NCBI GenBank assembly: GCA_938017655.1
Contig: CALIJO010000019.1
Location: 1-27,080, forward strand
Length of the DNA: 27,080 bases
Direction of reading: 5' to 3'
DNA from: an uncultured Candidatus Saccharibacteria bacterium
Lineage (GTDB): Bacteria; Patescibacteriota; Saccharimonadia; Saccharimonadales; Saccharimonadaceae
The notes under the pieces are model-generated. The model saw only the letters and a program-made list of their open reading frames with translations. It made no database searches and had not been told where the DNA came from. Numbering within the stretch: position 1 is the stretch's first letter; the number at the start of each line of letters is the position of its first letter. Positions 14,346 to 21,880 of the stretch are shown piece by piece. Position numbers and translations under genes: made by a program.

Positions 14346-14372
14346 ATAACCATAAACTTAACCGGAGAACCT

Positions 14373-14753
14373 ATGTCAACCATTGACCAACAATTTGTCG
14401 AATTTATCGTAAAAACTCTTGTCAGTAATCCAGAAAAAGTCGCTATTAACCGTGTAATTGATGAAAAAGGTGTCTTACTTTCACTTTCCGTCGACCCAGA
14501 AGATGTCGGTCGCGTCATTGGTCGTCGTGGTGCTACCGCTCAGTCTATCCGCACCCTTCTTCGCGCTCTTGGTACGAAGAATGATGCTCGCTACAATCTC
14601 AAGATTGTCAACACCGATGAACTCGAAGGTGAAGGCGAACCTACCGCCGCTCGCACCGTTGCTGATTACGATGACGAAACTGAAACAGAAAACGACGGCC
14701 TCGCTGAGAAAACTCGTGCCGAGCTCGCCGATCTCGATGATCTCGAAGTTTAA
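14373..14753 (+). CDS. khpA: KH-domain RNA-binding protein (KhpA/YlqC type) with acidic tail
   Basis: 126 residues. KhpA is a small single-stranded-RNA-binding protein that in Firmicutes works with KhpB and sits next to rpsP. Residues 8-80 match the family, with the KH signature VGRVIGRRGATAQSIRTLL (GXXG loop at 50-53). The last ~45 residues are an acidic extension (DYDDETETEND, DLDDLEV) not found in the ~80-residue Firmicute proteins. It follows rpsP, separated by a terminator and its own promoter, and ends before a terminator at 14785-14811. Confidence 0.9.
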   Translation: MSTIDQQFVEFIVKTLVSNPEKVAINRVIDEKGVLLSLSVDPEDVGRVIGRRGATAQSIRTLLRALGTKNDARYNLKIVNTDELEGEGEPTAARTVADYDDETETENDGLAEKTRAELADLDDLEV

Positions 14754-14784
14754 TAGGCTACGCAGAATTATTTTATAACTGTCG

Positions 14785-14814
14785 AAAATACCCCGGAAAA
14801 TGGGGTATTTTTCT
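14785..14814 (+). terminator. Terminator after the KH-domain gene
   Basis: A 10-bp perfect stem (14785-14794 with 14802-14811), loop GGAAAAT, with a T-rich 3' arm. Confidence 0.88.
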
Positions 14815-14826
14815 TGCTAAATTCTC

Positions 14827-14855
14827 TTGACATTCAATATCATAATGGTTATACT
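14827..14855 (+). promoter_or_regulatory. Promoter of the 14862-14961 RNA
   Basis: TTGACA at 14827-14832 and TATACT at 14850-14855 with a 17-bp spacer, just after the terminator of the KH gene. No open reading frame of note follows within 200 nt, so it serves an RNA or a long leader. Confidence 0.78.
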
Positions 14856-14861
14856 AATGAT

Positions 14862-14961
14862 AGTTCATTTTTGAACGAAGCCTAACTGCGAGTCGGCTTA
14901 CATAAACAAGTTGAGAGCTTATATGTTCAAAAATCCCACCCGAAATCAGGTGGTTTTTTGA
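14862..14961 (+). ncRNA. Candidate small structured RNA or transcription attenuator
   Basis: About 100 nt between a good promoter and an intrinsic terminator. TTTTTGAAC (14868-14876) pairs perfectly over 9 bp with GTTCAAAAA (14925-14933), closing a domain that contains a hairpin AAGCC/GGCTT (14878-14882 with 14895-14899, with an inner ACT/AGT stem). The terminator is CCACC/GGTGG (14936-14940 with 14949-14953) followed by six T. Its lower stem can extend into TCAAAAA (14927-14933), the same bases used by the closing helix, so two states are possible. It matches no RNA family I can recall (not SRP, 6S, tmRNA or a riboswitch I know). It may be a free sRNA or regulate the surface-protein gene at 15110. 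The rest of the 14754-15109 gap holds only terminators and promoters. Confidence 0.55.
14927..14961 (+). terminator. Terminator ending the candidate RNA
   Basis: CCACC/GGTGG core (14936-14940 with 14949-14953), loop CGAAATCA, followed by TTTTTT. Flanking TCAAAAA and TTTTTGA can lengthen the stem through a small internal loop. Confidence 0.82.
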
Positions 14962-15029
14962 TTATCAGAAAAATTGGATTCTTTATATATTAAAAATCAT
15001 ATTTTTTTATTCATTTTTCATTCCTTTTA

Positions 15030-15038
15030 TGTTAAAAT
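15030..15038 (+). promoter_or_regulatory. Extended -10 promoter for the second surface protein gene
   Basis: TGT-TAAAAT in a very AT-rich stretch, about 70 nt before the ATG at 15110. It is nearly the same as the box before the first surface gene. It would let the gene be expressed independently of the upstream RNA unit. Confidence 0.55.
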
Positions 15039-15109
15039 AAAAACAATCAGATTAAATAGTTTTGCTAATTAGAACTAGGCAAATTACGAAAAAACAATGG
15101 GAGAGAATA

Positions 15110-18100
15110 ATGAGTGTGAAGCGAAAGTTTCAGCAATACCATCAAGGTGGGTTAGTTTTTCAATATCTATTAACATTTATCTTATCTAATTTTCTTTGCA
15201 TTCTTTTCAGCCAATCTACCTTTGCTGCACCAAATATTTCTATTTCAATTGTCGGTGACACCAATGTGCATGCTGATTTTCCGACTTCAGGTAAGGTTGA
15301 AGCTTCCAAAACCGCCGATATTACGGTGAATTCTGACGGCGTATTTGGCTACAAGCTCTTCATGAGTAGTGACAGCGAGAATACTGCGCTTACTAGTCCA
15401 GATGCTAGTAACGCAGACTATATCTCATCTGTCAGTGGTAGCGACAATAAACTCTCTGAGGATATGCATAATCAATATGGATATAATATCGAGAACACCG
15501 ATAATAAACTTTATAATGCCATACCTGCCTTAGACACTCCTGAAATGATTAAACGGGTGAAGACTAAGCTTAAAAGTGCGGATATTATTAAGTTTAATCT
15601 AGGTTTTGAATTAGAAAATACTATCACTCCAGGTAGCTATAAAAGAAAGCTCATCTTTAGCCTTATTTCAGACGAGCAAGCCTCCGCCCAGTTAGTTAGT
15701 GGTCTAGAAATCAATAAAGCGCTCAAACGCCCAACTGGTAGTGCATATGACGATCCTTTAGAATCCCCTCTTTGGAATTATTATGACATCAATATTAGGG
15801 TTGGTGTAGAAAAATGCGAAGAGGATATCCCCCCAGAAAATATATCTGTCATCTCCGTCCCAGACTCTGAAGTTGAAGTGTATTTGGGGGTAGGGAGCCG
15901 TGGCAGCCAATCCACAAGTTATCATGCCTGCATTTGGAGCTATGCTACGGAATTAATATTCCCAGAAGACCTCTCTTATATGTATGCTGGCTTCCAAAGT
16001 CTTAATGGAGATGCAGGCTTTAGTTTTTATGATGGCAGGTCCGTTTCGATGTTAAACTTTAAGAAGACCAAAGATATCTCTCATTTGTTTCACACCGCCT
16101 CGCCAGGATCTAACTATATAGATACTTCTGCGCTAAAGTTTTTTGAATTATTTAAAAACTCTCCAATCGAAAACGCTGAATCAATCTTCGAAAATTCTGG
16201 GGTTTACAAAATCGGATCAGATTTTGAATCTGTTGCAAATAAAGCTAAAAATTTCAAAAATGCTTTTAAGGATATTAACTTAAATATTGATTATAGCACC
16301 ACAAATTGGCTATTCAATAATGCCGAAGACACCTCATCGATGTTTGAAGACTTCAAATCGTCTGAAATAAAATTACCAAATGTCACCTTTGCTAAGGTTA
16401 AAAACGCCAACTCCATGTTTAAAAATATCAAATCTCTCAGTACCTTCGATATTAATCAGGCTACTTTTGCCGCTGCAGAAGATGTGACTAGTATGTTTGA
16501 GGATGTATATTTCAATGATACACTTAAAATGAACAATGCTACCTTTTTAGCCGCGAAAAATGCATCTAATATGTTTAAGTCGGTGGAAATTAATACAGTC
16601 AGTCTACCAAGTGCCACCTTCGATAGCGTAGTCAATGCTAATGCCATGTTCATGGAATCAAAAATCAATACGCTTACTATTAGCCAAGCAACTTTTGCAA
16701 ATGCTGAAGACATCTCATCAATGTTTGAATATACTTATGAACAACTTGTTGACATTAATCTTCAAAGTGCTACCTTTGCACATGCAAAAAACGCTAGTCG
16801 TATGTTTTACGGGGGGCGAGCCACATCGGTCAATCTGTCCAATGCGGTATTTAATGAATTAGAAGACGCATCGTCGATGTTTGAGGATCAAGATTATTTA
16901 ACTGAAATAAAACTGCCAAAAGCCACTTTTAATAAAACAAGCAATTTCAACCGGACCTTCTTTTCTGTATCTGCGGTCACTACCATTAGCCTGCCAAAAA
17001 TCACCTTTAGAACCGCAGAAGACTTAACAAGTATGTTCCATGATTGCGGTAACATGACAACTTTGAATCTAAATCCTTCAAAAATGATTGCCTCGCATGT
17101 CGTCACTATGGCGAGTATGTTTAAGGGAACATACAGTATGACTGAAATTTATCTTGAAAAACTCAATATTAATGGTGGTACACTTCAGAATATCCAGGAA
17201 ATCTTTAAGGATAATTATGCTGCTGAAAAAATTATTTTACCAACTGTTTTTGATACTTCAAATGTCACTAATATGGCATCGGCATTCGAAAATTGCCAAA
17301 GATTGACCGAGATCGGTAATTATAGTCAACTTAATCTAAAAAGCGTCACAAACGCTAGTCGTCTATTTGCGGATGCTGAAAGTCTCGATCTGAAGCAAAT
17401 TATTCCACTACTAAAAACTAATAGCATCGAAAATGCTTCATTCATGTTCTATCTTGCATATTCGTCAGCTCCCGCCGCTTTTTCAAATAACTTCAAAACC
17501 AATAGTATCACTACCATGCAAAGTATGTTCCAGGGATTTATGACTCCATCTCTTGATATTTCGCATTTTAGCTTGGAAAATACTACCACTATGGAGGGCA
17601 TGTTCAGTGGAAAAGAGGCATCGCTGTCATATCCCGTCGGTGGTCAATATTACGCTGTTTCTGAGGTAATTTGGCCAAACAGCATTCTGAATGCCCCGCA
17701 TTTAACCACCATGAAGAGCCTTTTTCATGAGAACCATCACATTACTAAGCTCAATCTACCAAAATTCATTAGTCCAGCTCTCACTGATACTAGTTTTATG
17801 TTCTTCAAAATAGACAAAGAAATCACAGCAATAAATGTTGATGGCCTTGATACGCAGAATGTAGAGGATATGTCTGAGATGTTTGAAGGACTAAAATTCG
17901 ATCGCGGCAGTCTAGGCGGTAGCTTTGCTCCTAAATTCAAGACTACCAGTCTAAAAAATATGTACGGTATGTTTTATTATATGAACGTTGATCATCTTGA
18001 CCTAACTGCTCTTGATGTTTCAAATGTCACTAATATGGAATATGCCTTAAGTGATGGATGGCTTATTACGATAGATCTCACTGGCTGGAATACCAGTAAT

Positions 18101-18322
18101 GTAGAAAATATGAAGGATCTATTTAGCTGGCAATATTATCTCACGACAATTTATGCCTCAGACAGCTTTGTCACTACCAAAGTTACGCAATCGGATAATA
18201 TATTTAATATGAATGGATATGACAATCTTGTCGGCGGTAACGGCACTCATGCTGCAGGTCAAGATATCACCTACGCTCGTATCGATCGTCCAGGCAAGCC
18301 AGGTGCCTTTACTCTAAAATAG
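15110..18322 (+). CDS. Secreted BspA-like (DUF285 repeat) surface protein, paralogue of the 717-3452 gene
   Basis: 1070 residues from the ATG at 15110, chosen because GGGAGAG lies 4 nt upstream; the open frame back to a TTG at 15062 lacks a binding site. A signal peptide is clear (basic start, hydrophobic FQYLLTFILSNFLCILF, likely cut after STFA/APN). The first ~280 residues are the same unknown module as in the first surface protein (VGDTNV, MHNQYGYN, IIKFNLGF, EVYLGV, DLSYM). About residues 330-1000 are tandem units of roughly 23-26 residues with the pattern ATFxxAEDxSSMFE or VTNMxxMF, and the C-terminus has IYASDSFVTTKVT and GGNGTHAAG. No LPXTG, lipobox or C-terminal helix is seen, so how it is held at the surface is unclear. 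It lacks the AT microsatellite. It sits directly before the rpoB leader. Confidence 0.87.
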   Translation: MSVKRKFQQYHQGGLVFQYLLTFILSNFLCILFSQSTFAAPNISISIVGDTNVHADFPTSGKVEASKTADITVNSDGVFGYKLFMSSDSENTALTSPDASNADYISSVSGSDNKLSEDMHNQYGYNIENTDNKLYNAIPALDTPEMIKRVKTKLKSADIIKFNLGFELENTITPGSYKRKLIFSLISDEQASAQLVSGLEINKALKRPTGSAYDDPLESPLWNYYDINIRVGVEKCEEDIPPENISVISVPDSEVEVYLGVGSRGSQSTSYHACIWSYATELIFPEDLSYMYAGFQSLNGDAGFSFYDGRSVSMLNFKKTKDISHLFHTASPGSNYIDTSALKFFELFKNSPIENAESIFENSGVYKIGSDFESVANKAKNFKNAFKDINLNIDYSTTNWLFNNAEDTSSMFEDFKSSEIKLPNVTFAKVKNANSMFKNIKSLSTFDINQATFAAAEDVTSMFEDVYFNDTLKMNNATFLAAKNASNMFKSVEINTVSLPSATFDSVVNANAMFMESKINTLTISQATFANAEDISSMFEYTYEQLVDINLQSATFAHAKNASRMFYGGRATSVNLSNAVFNELEDASSMFEDQDYLTEIKLPKATFNKTSNFNRTFFSVSAVTTISLPKITFRTAEDLTSMFHDCGNMTTLNLNPSKMIASHVVTMASMFKGTYSMTEIYLEKLNINGGTLQNIQEIFKDNYAAEKIILPTVFDTSNVTNMASAFENCQRLTEIGNYSQLNLKSVTNASRLFADAESLDLKQIIPLLKTNSIENASFMFYLAYSSAPAAFSNNFKTNSITTMQSMFQGFMTPSLDISHFSLENTTTMEGMFSGKEASLSYPVGGQYYAVSEVIWPNSILNAPHLTTMKSLFHENHHITKLNLPKFISPALTDTSFMFFKIDKEITAINVDGLDTQNVEDMSEMFEGLKFDRGSLGGSFAPKFKTTSLKNMYGMFYYMNVDHLDLTALDVSNVTNMEYALSDGWLITIDLTGWNTSNVENMKDLFSWQYYLTTIYASDSFVTTKVTQSDNIFNMNGYDNLVGGNGTHAAGQDITYARIDRPGKPGAFTLK

Positions 18323-18338
18323 TCTTAGAAAATGCCCC

Positions 18339-18366
18339 TTGAAAAATCCCGAAAATGCGTTAAAAT
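18339..18366 (+). promoter_or_regulatory. Promoter for rpoB-rpoC
   Basis: TTGAAA at 18339-18344 and TAAAAT at 18361-18366, 16-bp spacer. It begins only 17 nt after the surface-protein stop. Confidence 0.6.
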
Positions 18367-18372
18367 AACTAC

Positions 18373-18484
18373 AAGAAGTAGTGTGCCTACTATAAACATG
18401 TCTTTTTATTTTAGCGAGGTAAAAAGACATAAGTAGCAGTAATCTTCGGCGCTAAAGATTATTAACACTAAATAAGAGGGAAAA
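18373..18484 (+). promoter_or_regulatory. Structured leader of the rpoBC mRNA
   Basis: Three stems are visible: AGTAG/CTACT (18377-18381 with 18387-18391), a perfect 10-bp stem ATGTCTTTTT/AAAAAGACAT (18398-18407 with 18421-18430) and TAATCTT/AAGATTA (18440-18446 with 18455-18461). CTACT (18387-18391) can instead pair with AGTAG at 18432-18436, extending the central stem, so the first hairpin and the extended stem exclude each other. None has the T-run of a terminator. A GAGGG precedes the GTG at 18485. Confidence 0.55.
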
Positions 18485-21400
18485 GTGAGTAAAAATAGTA
18501 CCATTCCAGATGGTAGTCGTGTCTTTTTCACTGAAGGAGACAAATTGCCTATCCCTGATCTTACTGCACATCAGAAAGATTCTTGGGAAGAATTTGTACG
18601 TTCGGGTCTACGCGAAGTTTTCACCGAACTCAATCCAATTGATGACTATACTGGTCAAAAATTGTCACTAAAGTTTAAAGATTATGAGTTTAAGGCTCCA
18701 AAACACACCATTCAGGAAGCCAAATATAATCTTGAAACTTACGAAGCTCCTTTGCACGTCAAAGCAGAACTTCAAAATAAAGTCACCGGCGAAGTCGTCG
18801 AACAGGAAATTTACTTCGGTAATTATCCATGGATGACTGACCGTGCTACCTTCATTATTAATGGGACTGAGCGTGTGATTGTCTCTCAGTTGATTCGTTC
18901 AGCTGGTGTCTTTTTCACCGCCGAAACCATTGGCATGAAGCGCTATTACGGTGCTAAGGTGATTCCAGGTCGTGGTGCATGGCTCGAATTTGAGACCGCA
19001 CCAAATGGTTGTATCTATGTCAAGATCGACCGCCGTCGTAAAATTCCGGTCACCACCCTTCTCCGCGCTCTTGGCGTTGTCAAGGATGCTGATATTAAGG
19101 CTAAATTCGAAAATGTTGACACTGGTGCGATTAATTACATTGACTCCACTATCGATAAGGACACCACCAGCTCTCAAGCTGCTGCCCTTCTTGAAGTTTA
19201 CCGTCGTCTCCGCCCAGGTGACTTAGCTACTGTCGAAAACGCCCGTTCCATGGTTGAACGTACTTTCTTCGACTACAAGCGTTACGACTACTCTCGTGTC
19301 GGTCGTTTCAAGATTAACCAACGTCTTGGCTTTGACACTCCCAACGACAGCACTCATCGTACTTTGCAAATGGACGATCTCGTCGCAATTATTGCAGAAA
19401 TTATTCGATTGAATAATACACAAGAGCCAGCTGACGACATCGATTCACTTTCTAACCGTCGTGTCCGTATGGTTGGTGAGCTTGTCCAACGTCAATTCCG
19501 TCTTGGTATGCTTCGTTTGCAACGTAATATCTTAGACCGTATGTCTATGGTTGACGCTAAAGAAAAAGTCACTCCATCTCAGCTTCTTAACCCACGTCCA
19601 GTGGTCGCTGCAGTTCGTGAATTCTTTAGTACTTCTCAGCTTTCTCAGCTAATGGACTCTTACAACCCATTCGGTGAGCTTGCCCACAAGCGCCGTCTAT
19701 CATCTATGGGTCCTGGTGGTCTCACTCGTGAACGCGCCGGTTTCGATGTGCGTGATACTCACCCTACCCATTACGGTCGTATCTGTACCGTTGAAACCCC
19801 TGAAGGTGGTAACGTGGGTCTCGTCTTGAACCTCGCTACCTATGCTCGTATTAACGAATATGGCTTCATCGAAGCTCCATACGTCGTAGTGAAAAAAGGT
19901 AAAGTTACCGACGAAGTGATTTACGTCGATGCTAGTGTTGAACGCGATATGGTAATCGCCGATACCTCTGTAAAATTAAACGCCAAGGGTGAATTTGAAG
20001 ACGAATGGGTCTCCGCTCGTGTGAATGGTCAGCCAGTTCAGGTTGAATCATCTAAGGTTACCCACGTCGATGCCGCTCACAAGGAAATTCTCGGTATCTC
20101 CGCTGCTCTGATTCCATTCGTGGAAAAGAACCGTGTCGACCGTGCACTCATGGGCTGTGCCATGCAGAAACAGGCTGTGCCTCTTCTCCGTAACCAAGCC
20201 CCAACCGTTGGTACTGGTATCGAAAACGATATCGCTCGCGCCACTTCTCAACTTATCGTCGCCGAAGGTGACGGTGTAGTCGAAAAGGCAGATGGTAAAT
20301 CCGTCATCGTGAAATATGCTGACAAAACTTCTAAGGAATACCTTGTCGAGCATTTTGAGCAAACCAACTCTGATCAATGTTACAACCAACGTTGTGTGGC
20401 GGTGCGTGGTCAAAAAGTTAAAGCTGGTGACACTCTTATCGAAGGCGCCTCTCTTGAAAATAATGAACTCGCTCTCGGTCGCAACCTTCTCGTTGCCTTC
20501 ATGCCATGGCGTGGTTATAACATGGATGACGCCATCGTGATTTCTCGCAAGCTTGTCGAAGATGATACTTTGACCTCTATTAACATTAAAGATTTCGATG
20601 TAGAAGTTCGTGAAACCAAACTTGGTCCAGAACAAGTTACTCGTGACATTCCTAACGTTTCCGAGCACGCTCTGCGCCACCTCGGTGAAGACGGTATCGT
20701 GACTGTTGGTTCTGAAGTGAAAAACGGCGACATTCTCGTCGGTAAAATCACTCCTAAGGGTGAACAAGAACTCAGCTCTGAAGAACGTCTTCTTCGTGCT
20801 ATCTTCGGTGAAAAAGCCAAAGATGTCCGCGATACCTCAGTTCGCATGAGTGGTGGTACTTCCGGTAAAGTTATCGGCGTCCGCATTTACACTCGTGAAC
20901 AAGGTCATGAACTTAAGGCTGGTGTTCTCATGCAAATCAAGATCTACGTCGCTGAAATGCGTAAGATTCAGGTCGGTGATAAGATGGCTGGTCGTTACGG
21001 TAACAAGGGTGTAGTTTCCCGCGTACTTAACGTTGAGGATATGCCATTTATGGCCGATGGTACCCCAATCGATGTCTTACTTTCCCCAATGGGTGTGCCT
21101 TCTCGTATGAACCTCGGTCAGCTTTATGAAATCCACATCGGTATGGCTGCTCGCATCCTTGGCTATAAGGTTGCAACTCCATCCTTCAACGGTATTCCTG
21201 ATGAAGTAATCTCCAAGGAACTTGAAAAGGCTGGTATCGATAGTAATGGTCGTACTCAACTTTACGATGGTCTCACCGGTGAACCATTCCACGAGAAGAC
21301 CGCAGTTGGCGTGATGCACATGATTAAGCTTCACCACATGGTCGAAGATAAGATTCACGCTCGTTCGACTGGTCCTTACACTATGGTCACCCAACAACCT

Positions 21401-21877
21401 CTCGGTGGTAAGGCTCAAAACGGCGGTCAGCGTTTCGGAGAAATGGAAGTTTGGGCTCTTGAAGCTTACGGTGCTGCCAGCATCCTTCAAGAAATGCTCA
21501 CAATCAAGTCCGATGACGTTTATGGTCGTGCCAAGGCTTACGAATCCATCATTAAGAATGAACCAATCCAAGGCCCTAAACTCCCTGAAGGTTTCAACGT
21601 CTTAGTCAAGGAACTTCAAGGTCTCGGTCTTAAGGTCGATCTTCTCGACAATGGGGAAGCACGTGATGCTGACTCTGTAATCGAAGATACTTCTCGCGAA
21701 ATTGAACGCGCACAAGATGACCGCCAAATTTACGCCAGACACAATGTTCATATTGAAGACGACAGTAACGACACCATCGATCTTACTGAAGAAGAAACTG
21801 AAGAAGCATTAACTGAAGATGGAATATCAATAACAGAAGGAGACGACGAAAGCGTCGATCTCGGAGAGGAGCTCTAA
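18485..21877 (+). CDS. rpoB: DNA-directed RNA polymerase subunit beta
   Basis: 1130 residues, without the lineage-specific insertions that make E. coli RpoB 1342. Starts with GTG after AGAGGG. It forms the upper jaw of RNA polymerase with part of the active site. The rifampicin region (STSQLSQLMDSYNPF... HKRRLSSMGPGGLTRERAGF, around 19627-19740), PTHYGRICTVETPEGGNVGL, the MPWRGYNMDDAIVIS block with active-site Asp, KMAGRYGNKGVVSRV and the C-terminal GGKAQNGGQRFGEMEVWALEAYGA are all present. The last ~40 residues are an acidic Glu/Asp tail. In the rifampicin region it carries Leu at E. coli F514, Tyr at N518, Gly at S522 and Met at L533. Co-transcribed with rpoC (3-nt gap). The rplJ-rplL genes that normally precede rpoB are absent. 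Confidence 0.98.
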   Translation: MSKNSTIPDGSRVFFTEGDKLPIPDLTAHQKDSWEEFVRSGLREVFTELNPIDDYTGQKLSLKFKDYEFKAPKHTIQEAKYNLETYEAPLHVKAELQNKVTGEVVEQEIYFGNYPWMTDRATFIINGTERVIVSQLIRSAGVFFTAETIGMKRYYGAKVIPGRGAWLEFETAPNGCIYVKIDRRRKIPVTTLLRALGVVKDADIKAKFENVDTGAINYIDSTIDKDTTSSQAAALLEVYRRLRPGDLATVENARSMVERTFFDYKRYDYSRVGRFKINQRLGFDTPNDSTHRTLQMDDLVAIIAEIIRLNNTQEPADDIDSLSNRRVRMVGELVQRQFRLGMLRLQRNILDRMSMVDAKEKVTPSQLLNPRPVVAAVREFFSTSQLSQLMDSYNPFGELAHKRRLSSMGPGGLTRERAGFDVRDTHPTHYGRICTVETPEGGNVGLVLNLATYARINEYGFIEAPYVVVKKGKVTDEVIYVDASVERDMVIADTSVKLNAKGEFEDEWVSARVNGQPVQVESSKVTHVDAAHKEILGISAALIPFVEKNRVDRALMGCAMQKQAVPLLRNQAPTVGTGIENDIARATSQLIVAEGDGVVEKADGKSVIVKYADKTSKEYLVEHFEQTNSDQCYNQRCVAVRGQKVKAGDTLIEGASLENNELALGRNLLVAFMPWRGYNMDDAIVISRKLVEDDTLTSINIKDFDVEVRETKLGPEQVTRDIPNVSEHALRHLGEDGIVTVGSEVKNGDILVGKITPKGEQELSSEERLLRAIFGEKAKDVRDTSVRMSGGTSGKVIGVRIYTREQGHELKAGVLMQIKIYVAEMRKIQVGDKMAGRYGNKGVVSRVLNVEDMPFMADGTPIDVLLSPMGVPSRMNLGQLYEIHIGMAARILGYKVATPSFNGIPDEVISKELEKAGIDSNGRTQLYDGLTGEPFHEKTAVGVMHMIKLHHMVEDKIHARSTGPYTMVTQQPLGGKAQNGGQRFGEMEVWALEAYGAASILQEMLTIKSDDVYGRAKAYESIIKNEPIQGPKLPEGFNVLVKELQGLGLKVDLLDNGEARDADSVIEDTSREIERAQDDRQIYARHNVHIEDDSNDTIDLTEEETEEALTEDGISITEGDDESVDLGEEL

Positions 21878-21880
21878 AAT

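Noticed and set aside
15062..15109. TTG at 15062 as start of the second surface protein
   Set aside because: No Shine-Dalgarno, and it adds 16 residues before a normal signal peptide; ATG 15110 has GGGAGAG.
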